Source: Alteromonas sp. a30 (lineage in GTDB: Bacteria > Pseudomonadota > Gammaproteobacteria > Enterobacterales > Alteromonadaceae). From it: a stretch of DNA of 64,000 nt. The notes beneath the pieces are model-generated. The model saw only the letters and a list, made by a program, of their open reading frames with translations. It made no database searches and was not told where the DNA came from. The translations under genes were made by a program, and so were the position numbers. Location: positions 124,001 through 188,000 of the forward strand of contig NZ_JABEPE010000001.1 in assembly GCF_026788005.1 (NCBI RefSeq), in the 5' to 3' direction. Of this stretch, positions 44,592-56,600 are shown piece after piece (position 1 is the stretch's first letter; every line of letters begins with the position of its first letter).

Positions 44592-46904
44592 TTATTTACT
44601 GAAATACCAATACGGCGCCCAATCATTACGATAACTTTCGATGTTAATTCCATCATAAAATGTCACCCGAATTTGCCCAAGGCTGGAGGTTTGTAACGTT
44701 GTAATTGAATGCTTTTGATAACGTTGCAGCACATCTTGATGAGGCATATTCCATCGGTTCTTATAACCTTGGCTAAAAATAACAACGTTCGGCGCAACAG
44801 CTTGAATAAAGCCTTCTGTAGACGAAGTTTTACTCCCATGATGCGGAGCAAGTAATACATCGGCTTGCAACACATCAGGTTGTTTCTGGTATAAAGCTAA
44901 TAAAGCCCGCTCGGCTTGCGCCTCAATGTCACCGGGTAACAGCACCGACCACAACCCAAAGTCTGCTTTAATAACACAGGATAAATCATTTTCAGACCAT
45001 GCCTGTGATGCCTGTCTCGCTTCATTCGTTGGCCAAAGTGCTGTAAATCTTGCGCCCGAAAATTGCCATTGTTTGCCAGCCACGCACGAAGAGTCGCTAT
45101 CAATAAATTCGTGAACATGTTGCGCTGCTAAAATGACTTTTTGCCCGCCAGCGTGATCGTTGTCTTTGTGGCTAATAATTAATGCATCTAAAGTTGAGAG
45201 ATTTTCTCCTCGAAAATACGGCAGTAGAACAGATTCAGCCATAGAAAAGCCACTGTCAAAAGCGGCTCCGGTATCGTATAAAATAGCTTGAGACCGATGC
45301 TTACCTTGCTGGCTTAATAACACCGATAGCCCTTGCCCAACATCGAAAACATCTAATTGCCAAGAATGTCGTTGGTCATGCAATACTTCACTTAATAAGG
45401 GCAGTAACAAAATAGGCGTGATCTTTTTCGAAATAGGAAGCGCTGGTAGCGCCAAAATGATGATCATTCCAAAAGCAAGCAACCAACTAATCGAAGAAAT
45501 TGCATTGATTGTTATTGCTCCCCACTCAATATCATTCACCCACTGTAAAAATACAATTAACGCCGTAAAACTAGCATCGAGGCCCTCAAATAACCAAGTG
45601 ACGATTGAGGCATCAAACAACGTTAGGCAGGTTGCCAACAGGGTTAAGGGTAATAGAAAGAAGCTCATTAGAGGTATTGCAATTACGTTTGCAAAACTGG
45701 AAGAAAAACTAACAATCTGCATCTGCCAAGCAACCAAAGGCAGCATTAGCGCACTCAGCATAAGTTGCATTTGGATAGCAAGTTTGCATTTCGCCCACCA
45801 TGATCTTTTTTGATCATTCCGACCATAGCGCCACAATAAAAACCCAATAAAACTCACAGCAGAAAAACTCAACCAAAAGCCTATTGAGAGCACACTTAAA
45901 GGCGAAATCACAAACATCAGTGCCATACTCATTAACACAATGCGCCTAAATGACCAATGCCAGCCGAATTGATGCGCCGCTAACACAAGCGTTAACATAA
46001 CCAATGCTCGAAGCGTTGATACGGAAAATCCAGCCAACCACGCATAACCCAGTGCGGCAAACCAACCACCATACAAAGCTATACGATGTAAGCTGATTCG
46101 ATCGTGTAATCCACTTATGGCAAGAAAGGGATAAATGAAAATAGAAGCCAGAAAGTATCCCGCAATCGCAATCATGCCAACATGTAATCCTGATATTGCA
46201 ATTAGATGCGCGGTCCCGGTACGTTGCAATAAGTGCCAATCATCAGGCGACAACTGGTCGCGAAAGCCAAGGGATAAAGCGAGTATCCACGCCTCATTTT
46301 GTAACGAATAATTGCTGATTCGAGTTAACACTGTCTGACGCAATGTTTGTTCTTTATTTAACCATTGATTGTCGGCGTGAAGAATAACGTAGCCTGTCGC
46401 TTGGATCCCTTGACTTAGTAACCAAGGTTCGAGTTTAAATCCATGTTTATTGGCTCGCCCTCTAGGCGCTTTAAGTTTTGCAACCAAACGCACCTCTTGA
46501 CCTTGTTTCAATGACCAAGGAGAATCAAACCACGACAGGCGTATCCGGGGCTTTAACACATGAAACGATTGCTTTCCGATGGCGTCTGCTCTGAGAACGA
46601 ACTGAGATATTGACTCGGGCTCTTCAAGAGTTTCAATCGTTCCTTGTACTGTTAAAGTTTGTTGATAATAGTGGTGTGGGAGTTGCCAATGCGTGTACCA
46701 ATGGCCTACACTCCCCATCCAAATTATGCCTAGAGTAGCCGCTATAAGATTAAGAGTTACTCCAACATACCGAGAAAATAAACGTCGAGAGCCGAGGGCA
46801 ATAACAGTTACGAGTATGATGAGAAGGCTCGAAATAGGTGGCAACTGATGCCACAGTAGCGTTGAGCTACACGCTAAAATAAACGTTATAAGTAAACTAT
46901 CCAT
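44592..46904 (-). CDS. comEC: ComEC/Rec2-family DNA uptake channel protein
   Basis: 770 residues from the ATG at 46902-46904 (complement), which follows GCAGGTG; a start five codons earlier would have AGG directly abutting it. N-terminal region with a short soluble domain, then the ComEC competence domain with many transmembrane helices (about 190-490, with LIAISGLHVGMIA) and a C-terminal metallo-beta-lactamase-like domain (VGQGLSVLL, ISHKDNDHAGG with HxxxxDH metal ligands, LLAPHHGSKTSS). It forms the inner-membrane channel for single-stranded DNA in natural transformation. Length fits (about 750-800). Confidence 0.93.
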   Translation of the reverse strand: MDSLLITFILACSSTLLWHQLPPISSLLIILVTVIALGSRRLFSRYVGVTLNLIAATLGIIWMGSVGHWYTHWQLPHHYYQQTLTVQGTIETLEEPESISQFVLRADAIGKQSFHVLKPRIRLSWFDSPWSLKQGQEVRLVAKLKAPRGRANKHGFKLEPWLLSQGIQATGYVILHADNQWLNKEQTLRQTVLTRISNYSLQNEAWILALSLGFRDQLSPDDWHLLQRTGTAHLIAISGLHVGMIAIAGYFLASIFIYPFLAISGLHDRISLHRIALYGGWFAALGYAWLAGFSVSTLRALVMLTLVLAAHQFGWHWSFRRIVLMSMALMFVISPLSVLSIGFWLSFSAVSFIGFLLWRYGRNDQKRSWWAKCKLAIQMQLMLSALMLPLVAWQMQIVSFSSSFANVIAIPLMSFFLLPLTLLATCLTLFDASIVTWLFEGLDASFTALIVFLQWVNDIEWGAITINAISSISWLLAFGMIIILALPALPISKKITPILLLPLLSEVLHDQRHSWQLDVFDVGQGLSVLLSQQGKHRSQAILYDTGAAFDSGFSMAESVLLPYFRGENLSTLDALIISHKDNDHAGGQKVILAAQHVHEFIDSDSSCVAGKQWQFSGARFTALWPTNEARQASQAWSENDLSCVIKADFGLWSVLLPGDIEAQAERALLALYQKQPDVLQADVLLAPHHGSKTSSTEGFIQAVAPNVVIFSQGYKNRWNMPHQDVLQRYQKHSITTLQTSSLGQIRVTFYDGINIESYRNDWAPYWYFSK

Positions 46905-46993
46905 AGTCAACACCTGCATCCTGCAAATTAATTGGCTTTAAGAATTATTGAACCTGTAGATTCCTTTAGACGACCTAAACACGACGATTAAGT

Positions 46994-47515
46994 ATGCCAA
47001 AGAAAATCATAAAGAAAATACTACCTGATCATCAAAAGATCAAAGAGCAAAAAGTCTTATCGATTTTCGGCACCTTGTTACATGATGCAAATTTGTGGCA
47101 CTTAAATCGAAAGTCAGCCTGTGGCGCCATCGGCATCGGTTTATTTTTTGCCTTCTGGCCAGTTCCATTTCAAATGTGGTTAGCCGCAGCTCTCGCCATT
47201 CCACTAAGGGTCAACCTTCCACTGTCGGTCGCCACGGTTTGGATCACGAATCCATTTACAATGCCCCCTATTTTCTACGGTGCTTATTTGATCGGAAACC
47301 TAATACTAGGTGAATCATCCGCCCCCGAATTTCATTTTGAATTAAGCTGGGACTGGTTAATGCAAAGTGCTAGCACCATTGGTCCAGCATTCCTGTTAGG
47401 CTGCGGGGTCTGTGCTGTTTTTTTCGGATTAGTAGGCTACTTTGGCTTAAACATTCTTTGGCGAATTTCGGTTGCAAAAGCGTGGCAAAAACGCCAGCAG
47501 CGTTATAAAAAATAA
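46994..47515 (+). CDS. DUF2062 membrane protein
   Basis: 173 residues, with three hydrophobic segments; the family pattern FAFWPVPFQMWLAAALAIPL and ATVWITNPFTMPPIFYGAYL is clear. DUF2062 proteins are inner-membrane proteins of unknown function, commonly divergent from or next to comEC in gammaproteobacteria, as here. No start ambiguity was evident. Confidence 0.9.
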   Translation: MPKKIIKKILPDHQKIKEQKVLSIFGTLLHDANLWHLNRKSACGAIGIGLFFAFWPVPFQMWLAAALAIPLRVNLPLSVATVWITNPFTMPPIFYGAYLIGNLILGESSAPEFHFELSWDWLMQSASTIGPAFLLGCGVCAVFFGLVGYFGLNILWRISVAKAWQKRQQRYKK

Positions 47516-47740
47516 CGACCATTTTCACATATACGAAAATCCACACATCACGGCACTCGTGCTATCTTAGTCCCTCTAAATCTATACACTTTTACATTGC
47601 CCCCCTTCAAAACTAAGCGCTAAGCAAGACATCGATAGCCAGTTTTATGAAACACTTCACTTTTAATGAAGCACCACAAGACTTGTTTTTTGCTTTTAAT
47701 GGATCTAAAATTTTTTCCCTTATTTATGAAGTTGTGTATT

Positions 47741-49084
47741 ATGAAGTTAAAGCTGTTTCTTATTAGTATCTTGATACTGCTGTTTTTAGTTGTACCACGC
47801 TATATTCTAGGATTTTCGATTTGGCATTTAGGCGATGCGATCAATGTTGCAGCCAACATGGGGGCAAAGCTAGCTTGTTCTGGGAAATTCATATCACAAC
47901 TATCGCCTCATCAAATTAAACAAGATCTACTCTCTTATTCGCCTGCAAACTCTCTTGTTACTTTTGATTACAATACACAAGAGCAATCCGTTACAACGGA
48001 TCTATACGGCCTCTCAACGGCAACAGCCAAGCTTCACCCTGCACTCGGGTGTATTCTTCAAATGGAAGATGCGAGCCCGCTTCCCCCCATTGAAGTCAAC
48101 CGCAAACCTGCCAACACCGCTCTTTGGCCACAGGGTGGAACAGTTAACACCATTCCAGAAAAACAAGCTGCTCTTGATGCGCTGCTTTCCCAAGACAATG
48201 AAGCAGACTTACAAACACGCGCATTAGTCTGGATCGAAAATGGCGAATTAATTGCGGAGTCTTATGCATCAGGATTTGACTCCAATTCAATGCTTCTCGG
48301 TTGGTCAATGGGCAAAAGCCTAAGCGCAATTATGTTTGCACGTATGGAACAGCTAGGCTTGGCAGACAGAAACCAAAAGGCACTTTTTCCTGAATGGGAA
48401 ACAGATAAGCGTCGCGAGATTACCCTCGAATCACTTTTACGTATGTCTTCTGGATTAAAGTTTGACGAAACTTATGCTCCCGGCAGTGATTCCACCAAAA
48501 TGCTATTTCTTGCGCCAAGTGCCTCGGATGTCGCCTTAACCGCGAGCGCAGAACACGAACCCAATACTTATTTTTCTTACTCATCGGGAACCACCAATAT
48601 CCTTAACCGATGGATGCATGAGCAATTGGGAGCAACACCTCGGTCTAGTTATCAATTTTTAAATGACGAAATTTTTGACAAGTTGAATATGCGTCACTCT
48701 ATTCTCGAGACTGATCCTAGCGGTGTATTTGTTGGTAGTTCATATATCTATGCTAGCGCACGAGACTGGGCCAGATTAGGTCAATTGATGTTAGACGAAG
48801 GTCGTGTTGGCAACGAGCAGCTCATTCCCAAATCTTGGGTTAAAGCTGCATCTCGTCCAAATCACTCTCAAAACTACGCCGCTTATGGTTATCAATTTTG
48901 GTTAAATCAAAATGCAGAGGGCTTGGAATACCCTGATCTGCCAAAAGATGCCTACTTCATGTTAGGCAACCGTAAACAAGCCGTCATGATTGCCCCCTCT
49001 CAAAATACCATTATCGTTCGCCTCGGTTGGACCTCTGGTTCATATCCAATGAATGATAACTTTTCGAAACTATTACAGCGTTAA
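47741..49084 (+). CDS. Serine hydrolase (beta-lactamase/esterase class C-like), membrane anchored
   Basis: About 447 residues from the ATG at 47741; in-frame ATGs at 47726 and 47666 are alternatives, and none has a strong ribosome-binding site. An N-terminal hydrophobic helix (KLKLFLISILILLFLVVP) acts as an anchor or signal. The beta-lactamase superfamily fold is indicated by the SxxK motif in SMGKSLSAIM, the YSSGTTNILNRWM segment and the C-terminal NRKQAVMIAPSQNTIIVRLG region. Enzymes of this type (esterase, amidase or transesterase) act in the periplasm or at the cell envelope. The substrate is unknown. Confidence 0.85.
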   Translation: MKLKLFLISILILLFLVVPRYILGFSIWHLGDAINVAANMGAKLACSGKFISQLSPHQIKQDLLSYSPANSLVTFDYNTQEQSVTTDLYGLSTATAKLHPALGCILQMEDASPLPPIEVNRKPANTALWPQGGTVNTIPEKQAALDALLSQDNEADLQTRALVWIENGELIAESYASGFDSNSMLLGWSMGKSLSAIMFARMEQLGLADRNQKALFPEWETDKRREITLESLLRMSSGLKFDETYAPGSDSTKMLFLAPSASDVALTASAEHEPNTYFSYSSGTTNILNRWMHEQLGATPRSSYQFLNDEIFDKLNMRHSILETDPSGVFVGSSYIYASARDWARLGQLMLDEGRVGNEQLIPKSWVKAASRPNHSQNYAAYGYQFWLNQNAEGLEYPDLPKDAYFMLGNRKQAVMIAPSQNTIIVRLGWTSGSYPMNDNFSKLLQR

Positions 49085-49120
49085 CCTTAATTAACCAACC
49101 TATAAGGTATTTTTTTAAAT

Positions 49121-49175
49121 AAGGTGAGATTAATAGCTACCTATTTATAAGCCTTAATCTCACTTTATGTATTTT
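49121..49175 (+). terminator. Hairpin terminator after the serine hydrolase gene
   Basis: AAGGTGAGATTAA (49121-49133) pairs with TTAATCTCACTTT (49154-49166), 13 pairs with one G-U; T-rich sequence (ATGTATTTTATT) follows. Located 36 bases past the stop. Confidence 0.6.
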
Positions 49176-49394
49176 ATTAAATACTCAAAATAAAACCTTT
49201 TTTATCCTCCAGAATTTAATTTCAAAATTGTTTGCATGCCTAATTAAAAGTGTAATTGTTTCTCATTTACAATTAAATGAAATTGGAACAATTAGTTCCA
49301 TTTTCATTTTGTTATTAAAACTATCTTTAATATAGTCATTTTGTATTTTAAAAATACCCACTCTTCTTATATCTATCGATACAAACACAAATGT

Positions 49395-49427
49395 TATTTC
49401 AGACATAATTTTCGGTATTTCAGACAT
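49395..49427. repeat. Direct repeat TATTTCAGACAT with 21-base period
   Basis: Two perfect 12-base copies, at 49395-49406 and 49416-49427, exactly 21 bases apart (two helical turns), as expected for a dimeric or tandem regulator-binding site. Confidence 0.5.
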
Positions 49428-49812
49428 TGCTCAATTTGATGTCTAACCGTCAAACTAGGATAACCAATACAGGTAAGGCTAGGCGGCCCATATAGGCTAG
49501 CGTGTCTTATGAATTTATAGTAGTTAGTTGGTAAAAAGATTTTGTCAGCATCCTCAAGTAGTACATCGGAGTTACAGCAAAGCAGTTCAAGAAGTTAACC
49601 TTACTAATTAATTTGTTTACCTAAACAACAAAACGTAGATTATACAAATTTAGCGAATTAAATATTCGCCTGTATTTTCGTGGAAAAAACTTAATTCACA
49701 GTAAAGTTAACCACTTCTCTATTTGATAGTATTCCTAACAACAAAATCGAAAAAAAGATTTTTTCCAACCCATAAAAATCAAAAGAGAAAACAAATTAGA
49801 GAAATTTTTTTA

Positions 49813-49840
49813 TTGACTCACATCCAATAAGGTATATAAT
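49813..49840 (+). promoter_or_regulatory. Sigma-70 promoter of the cold-shock gene
   Basis: TTGACT (49813-49818) and TATAAT (49835-49840) with a 16-base spacer. Transcription would start near 49847 and give an about 150-base 5' leader before the ATG at 49996, the arrangement of cspA-type genes. The leader contains small hairpins (GTGCA/TGCAC at 49872-49889; GCCG/CGGC at 49941-49962). Confidence 0.75.
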
Positions 49841-49995
49841 TTACCCAGCTTGAAGTTTTGGTTTATATTATGTGCATTAAGTTGTGCACCTCGTACCTTG
49901 GCCTGTTATTCGTAAGTAGTAACACATCTTCAGCTTAGTCGCCGCTTTGCAGTTTAAACGGCTTTGGTATTTAACGTTTTTAATTAGGAATTAGT

Positions 49996-50202
49996 ATGTC
50001 TACAGCAACTGGCACGGTTAAGTGGTTTAACAACTCAAAAGGTTTTGGCTTCATTCAACAAGAAACGGGTCCTGACGTTTTCGCTCACCACACTGCGATT
50101 GTTGGCACAGGTTTCAAATCTCTTCAGGAAGGTCAAAAAGTAGAGTTCACTCTTATTGAAGGTGACAAAGGACTACAGGCTAGAGATATTGTTAAGCTTT
50201 AA
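49996..50202 (+). CDS. CspA-family cold-shock protein
   Basis: 68 residues, a single cold-shock (OB-fold) domain with RNP1 KGFGFIQQ and RNP2 DVFAHHTAI. It binds single-stranded RNA/DNA and melts secondary structure at low temperature. The second histidine in VFAHHTAI is at the usual VFVHxxAI motif position. A long leader and strong promoter support cold or growth-phase regulation. Monocistronic; a long-loop hairpin follows. Confidence 0.97.
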   Translation: MSTATGTVKWFNNSKGFGFIQQETGPDVFAHHTAIVGTGFKSLQEGQKVEFTLIEGDKGLQARDIVKL

Positions 50203-50213
50203 TCTAGTGACAG

Positions 50214-50259
50214 CTCTCAGGTATAGGAAAGTGAAAGCTACATTTTTTATACCTGAGAG
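50214..50259 (+). terminator. Hairpin downstream of the cold-shock gene
   Basis: Perfect 12-base inverted repeat CTCTCAGGTATA (50214-50225) / TATACCTGAGAG (50248-50259) with a 22-base loop. No T-run follows, so it may be a transcript-stabilising 3' hairpin or a Rho-dependent end in place of an intrinsic terminator. Confidence 0.5.
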
Positions 50260-50346
50260 TGTATATCGAGGGCAGTTAATTGACTGATTTTTCGTTTTTC
50301 AAATCCATTTCTAAAGAAGCTTAAAGCTTCACTCGTATTACGTCTC

Positions 50347-52380
<2,034 letters not shown>

Positions 52381-52459
52381 TTACTAACTTCCATAAAGAA
52401 ATAGGCAGAAGTACCTAAGACGACCTCTGCCCTTAATAACAAAATAAATTTAGTAGAGA

Positions 52460-53620
52460 TTAATTTCTATTGATCATGCGCTTACGTTCAAATTCTCGAA
52501 TCTTTTCGACATATTGTTGCAAGCTTTGTTTTGTGAGCAAGCTACGTCGAGCATCTAGAATTTGTGCGCCAAACTCATCCGCGAGTTTACGCGCTGCGTT
52601 ATGCATCATATTAAATACTTGTTGCGGTTCACCTTCGATAGGCAAAATCATAAATAAAGATAACCCTTGGGTTTCAAAGGTTTCCATTGCATCAACATCA
52701 AAGGTACCCGGCTTAAACATGTTGGCTAAGCTAAATAATTTAGGCCCTTTACCATTACTTGCGGCATGACGATGAAACACATTTTGCTCGCCAAATTTAA
52801 ACCCTAATGTAAGCAATGCCGGTAATAGCGCGGCACCAGAGATAGACTTCCCTTCAGGCATTTTCACATTCAACACTAACACTTCTTCTTGTATATCTTC
52901 CTTTGGTGCATGTGATGTGTCGCTTGTATTTACATTAATCGTAGATTGGTTATCGAAGTCCATGCGGATTTGTTCCTCCGATGGAGTCAATTTGGGCTCA
53001 AATCGATGTTCAGCTACGCGTTCTTTCTTCTCACCACTCACAAACTGCTTGGCTTTCTCAGCGAAACTTTGCTTGCCAACATTTTGCTCAGCAGCAACTT
53101 TTACCGGTTTTTGTGTGGGCTTTTCTGGTGAACTAACGTCGACAGAGGAATTGGCAGTTTCTAAAGAGGAGGCCACTTCATCTGTATTCTTCATTAATGA
53201 CGAAGGCGGCTCTGGTATCCGCTCTTCTTCAAGCTCTTCTGGTATAGTGTCTTCACGCTTGGCTGCATGGGTAGGTGGCTCTACATCTGTTTTTGCAACC
53301 GTTCTGACTTGCCCAATACCATCTTCATCAAACCCTACTTCAAAGTCATCTTCAAGGTTTGCATCCGTCATCGGCTCTCGCGAATCAGTGTATAACGATG
53401 GAGAAAAATGAGGTTCGTCATCGGATAGTGCTTCCTCAAGTGGTAAGCCCTCGGGCACCTCTGGATTTGATGACTCCGAATGATTTAACCCCGGCTCTTT
53501 TCTGGATTTTTGTTTGTTTTTGTCTACCGCGTTTTTACGGATGGTCCACAACCCATGGATCAGAATCCCTAAAATTGAGAACACGCCTAAAACGATAATT
53601 GCCAGTCGCAAATCTTCCAT
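52460..53620 (-). CDS. zipA: Cell division protein ZipA
   Basis: 386 residues from the ATG at 53618-53620 (complement), preceded by AAGG; a TTG one codon earlier is possible. N-terminal membrane anchor (DLRLAIIVLGVFSILGILIHGLW), a long acidic, proline/glutamate-rich linker (about 40-245), and the C-terminal FtsZ-binding domain (VLVLNVKMPEGKSISGAALL, about 250-380). ZipA tethers the FtsZ ring to the inner membrane. The linker is longer than in E. coli (328 residues in total). The gene sits between smc and ligA. Confidence 0.95.
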   Translation of the reverse strand: MEDLRLAIIVLGVFSILGILIHGLWTIRKNAVDKNKQKSRKEPGLNHSESSNPEVPEGLPLEEALSDDEPHFSPSLYTDSREPMTDANLEDDFEVGFDEDGIGQVRTVAKTDVEPPTHAAKREDTIPEELEEERIPEPPSSLMKNTDEVASSLETANSSVDVSSPEKPTQKPVKVAAEQNVGKQSFAEKAKQFVSGEKKERVAEHRFEPKLTPSEEQIRMDFDNQSTINVNTSDTSHAPKEDIQEEVLVLNVKMPEGKSISGAALLPALLTLGFKFGEQNVFHRHAASNGKGPKLFSLANMFKPGTFDVDAMETFETQGLSLFMILPIEGEPQQVFNMMHNAARKLADEFGAQILDARRSLLTKQSLQQYVEKIREFERKRMINRN

Positions 53621-53636
53621 CAATTAACAAACCTTA

Positions 53637-56600
53637 TTATGCATTTACAATCGCGACAGCTTCTTCAACGTCAACAGCAACAACCCGCGAGACACCCGGC
53701 TCCGCCATCGTTACCCCGGTTAAATGTAACGCCATTTCCATCGCAATCTTATTATGAGTTATGTAGATAAACTGGACACTTTTCGACATTTCCGAAACGA
53801 GCTTACAAAAGCGCCCAACATTCGCATCATCCAGTGGCGCATCGACTTCATCAAGCAAACAAAAAGGTGCTGGATTCAAACGAAATATTGCAAACACCAA
53901 TGATAAAGCGGTCAGCGCTTTTTCTCCACCGGAAAGCAAATGAATTGTCGAGTTTTTCTTTCCAGGTGGTCGCGCCATAATCGTTACGCCGGTATCAAGT
54001 AGGTCATCTTCGGTTAAATCAAGATAGGCAGAGCCCCCACCGAAGACTTTGGGGAACAATTGTTTCAAATCGTTATTAACTTGCTCAAACGTTTCTCTGA
54101 AACGCGCTCGGGTTTCTTTATCGATTTTACGGATAGCATTTTCGAGTGTTTCTAATGCAGCAACCAAGTCGTCGTTTTGTTCATCTAAATGGTGTTTGCG
54201 CTCGGCTTGTATCTCATATTCTTCTACCGCCGCCAAATTAACAGCTCCTAATCGACTCAGTGAAGCCGAGGTTTTATCTAACACGGATTGCCATTCTTGC
54301 TCATCGGCATCTTCTGTAAGATTTTCCAGTACCGACTTTAATGGTTGTTGCATTTCTTGCAGTTGTTCTAATACTGCGCTCGCTCTCGCTTTATAACCTT
54401 CACATTCCACTCGTGTGGATTGCTGCGCTTCTTTAGCTTTTTCAATGCGAGATTGCACGCCTTCTCGACCTTTTTCAAAATCGAGTAATACCGATTCTAC
54501 TTCCGCAAGTGCATCGGAAACCCTTTCTTGTTGAGCTAACAGTTCACTGCGTTTTTCCAGCAAGCCTTCTAGTTTTTCCGCTTGCTCTTCCATCGGCAAC
54601 GTTAAGGTCTCTTGTTCTTCTTTAAGCAATGCAAGCTGCTCCTGCGTTTTGCTTAACATCGCTTTATCTCTTTCTAAATTCGCTTGTTCCGATTGATACT
54701 GATTTCGCTGTGATTGCAGTTGTAATTCCAACTGATGCAGCTGATTTTGGTACTGCGCGGTGGTGATACGAAGATCATCAATAGCGTTTTGCATCCTTTC
54801 GCGTTGGAGTTCAATGTCGGAACTGTCATCATCACGTTCGTTTTGTTGTTCTTCTAATTCCGCAATTTGAATATTAAGCTCTTCCAGTTGCTCTTGCTCT
54901 AACTCTATCTGCTCTTCTTGAACCGATAAGTCACGCATTAGCTTATCTTTTTTCTGGCTCTGCCGGTCAAGTTGTTGCTGTAAAAACTCGGCTTGAGTTT
55001 GGGCTTGCTTATATTGCACTTCAACTTGAGTCAGATCACTCTTCGCTTTTTGCTTTGCCTGTATCGCCTGCTCGTATCGACTCTCCAGCGTTTCCAAGGC
55101 ATCGCTTAACGTTCGATAACGACTTTCTGATGCTTCAATACTGGTTTGCAGTTGTTTAATCTCGTTGAGTCTGGCAAGCGCACCGCCTTTTTCTTTATCC
55201 GCCCCAAACACAAACCAATCGGGCCCCAACCAGTAGCCATCTTGTGTAATAACAGATTGATTCGCCAATAACGACGTTTTTAGCTGTTGCGCATGACGGG
55301 TATCGTTGGCAATAAATACTTGGTTTAGCACATCCGGCACCTGCTCTACTGAGCACTTCCCGGCCAGTGTGTTGATGTTTTTTTCCGGGGTAAGCGAGGC
55401 TTCAAAAAAGAGCTTTATGCCAGCGATTTCAGGCACCTTAGCATTTGATGTAAAATGCTCAATGACCAATGCGTTTTGCCACTGCTGCATAGCCACTTCA
55501 ACAGCATTTTCCCAGCCAGACTCGACTTGCAGATAATCCCAAATTGACGTTGATTTGATTGTTTGCGCCGTGAGCCAATTTTCGATGTCGTCACCCTGAG
55601 ATGACTGTTGAGCGTGCAAATCTTGTAAACTCGATAGCTTTGCACTTTGTTTTTGCCAGGCTTGGTATGCCGTCTGTTGCTCAACCTTGGTGGTATCCAA
55701 TTCAGACTTTACCGATTCAAGGTTATCTGTTTCTTGCTGCTCTAGAATACGCGCTTCTTCTAATGTTTCTTGTAATTCAAACTCTGTTTCTCGAAGCTGA
55801 GTAAGCTCTTCTTCAATTTCACGACTATTGAATGACTCTATTTCTTCTTTTATTTCAGCAATACGCTGTTCAGTTCTGAGTTGCATTTGCAAGCCGGATT
55901 GAATCTGACCGTGAATACTCTGAATTTTTTGCTTTAATTGATTCTGCGCTTGTTCTTCCTGACGCCACTGACTTTGTTTGTTGTGAAACGCCGTTTCTTT
56001 TTCCGCAAGCAGCGCTTCCGCTGACTCTTGTTGTTCAAGCAAAAGTGCTTTTCGAGGTTCAAATTCCTCAAGCGATAACGCTAGGGTTTCTACATTTTCA
56101 GCGAGTGATTCAATACGAAGTGTGATGTCACCAACCGTTTCTTGCGCTTGCTGTATATCCTTAGCCACTTGTTGAGTGCGTTGACGGTTATGGATTTGGC
56201 TTTGCTCAATACGTGTGATGTCAGTGGCTAAATTGAAGTTTTGCTTCTGGATGTCATCAAGTTGTTGTTTTAAATCCGCTTGTTCTTCTCTATAACGAAT
56301 AATATTAGTTTCATCACCACGCTGCTGTGCGATTAATCCTTGAATATCAGACTCTTGCTGCTCAATACGGGTTTCTAGATCGGCAATGATATTGCTGTGT
56401 TTCAGCCACTTTATTGCCGCTAATTCGGCTTTATATTGACGCTCTTTGGCCTTTAGCTCTTTATAGCGCTTTGCCGCCGATGCCTGACGCTGTAATTTCT
56501 CTAATTGCTGTCCAAGCTCTAATCTAACATCTTCCAAACGTTCTAAGTTTTCACGGGTATGGCGAATGCGATTTTCGGTTTCTCTGCGTCGTTCTTTGTA

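Larger units (their letters stand above)
49085..49995. other. 911-base AT-rich intergenic stretch upstream of the cold-shock gene
   Basis: No supported coding sequence. It holds the hairpin terminator at 49121-49175, a second hairpin at 49279-49305 (GAAATTGGAAC/GTTCCATTTTC, one mismatch) followed by T-rich sequence, a 12-base direct repeat at 49395 and 49416, the promoter at 49813-49840 and the long leader of the cold-shock gene. The stretch 49430-49800 has no feature I can name. Confidence 0.6.

Noticed and set aside
45418-45813. 131-codon plus-strand frame inside comEC
   Set aside because: Antisense to a well supported gene, no recognisable protein pattern.
50316-50332. GAAGCTTAAAGCTTC palindrome near the ligA stop
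   Set aside because: One-base centre cannot fold as hairpin and no partner site was found; probably chance.
52917-53411. 164-codon plus-strand frame inside zipA
   Set aside because: Shadow caused by the low-complexity acidic linker of ZipA.
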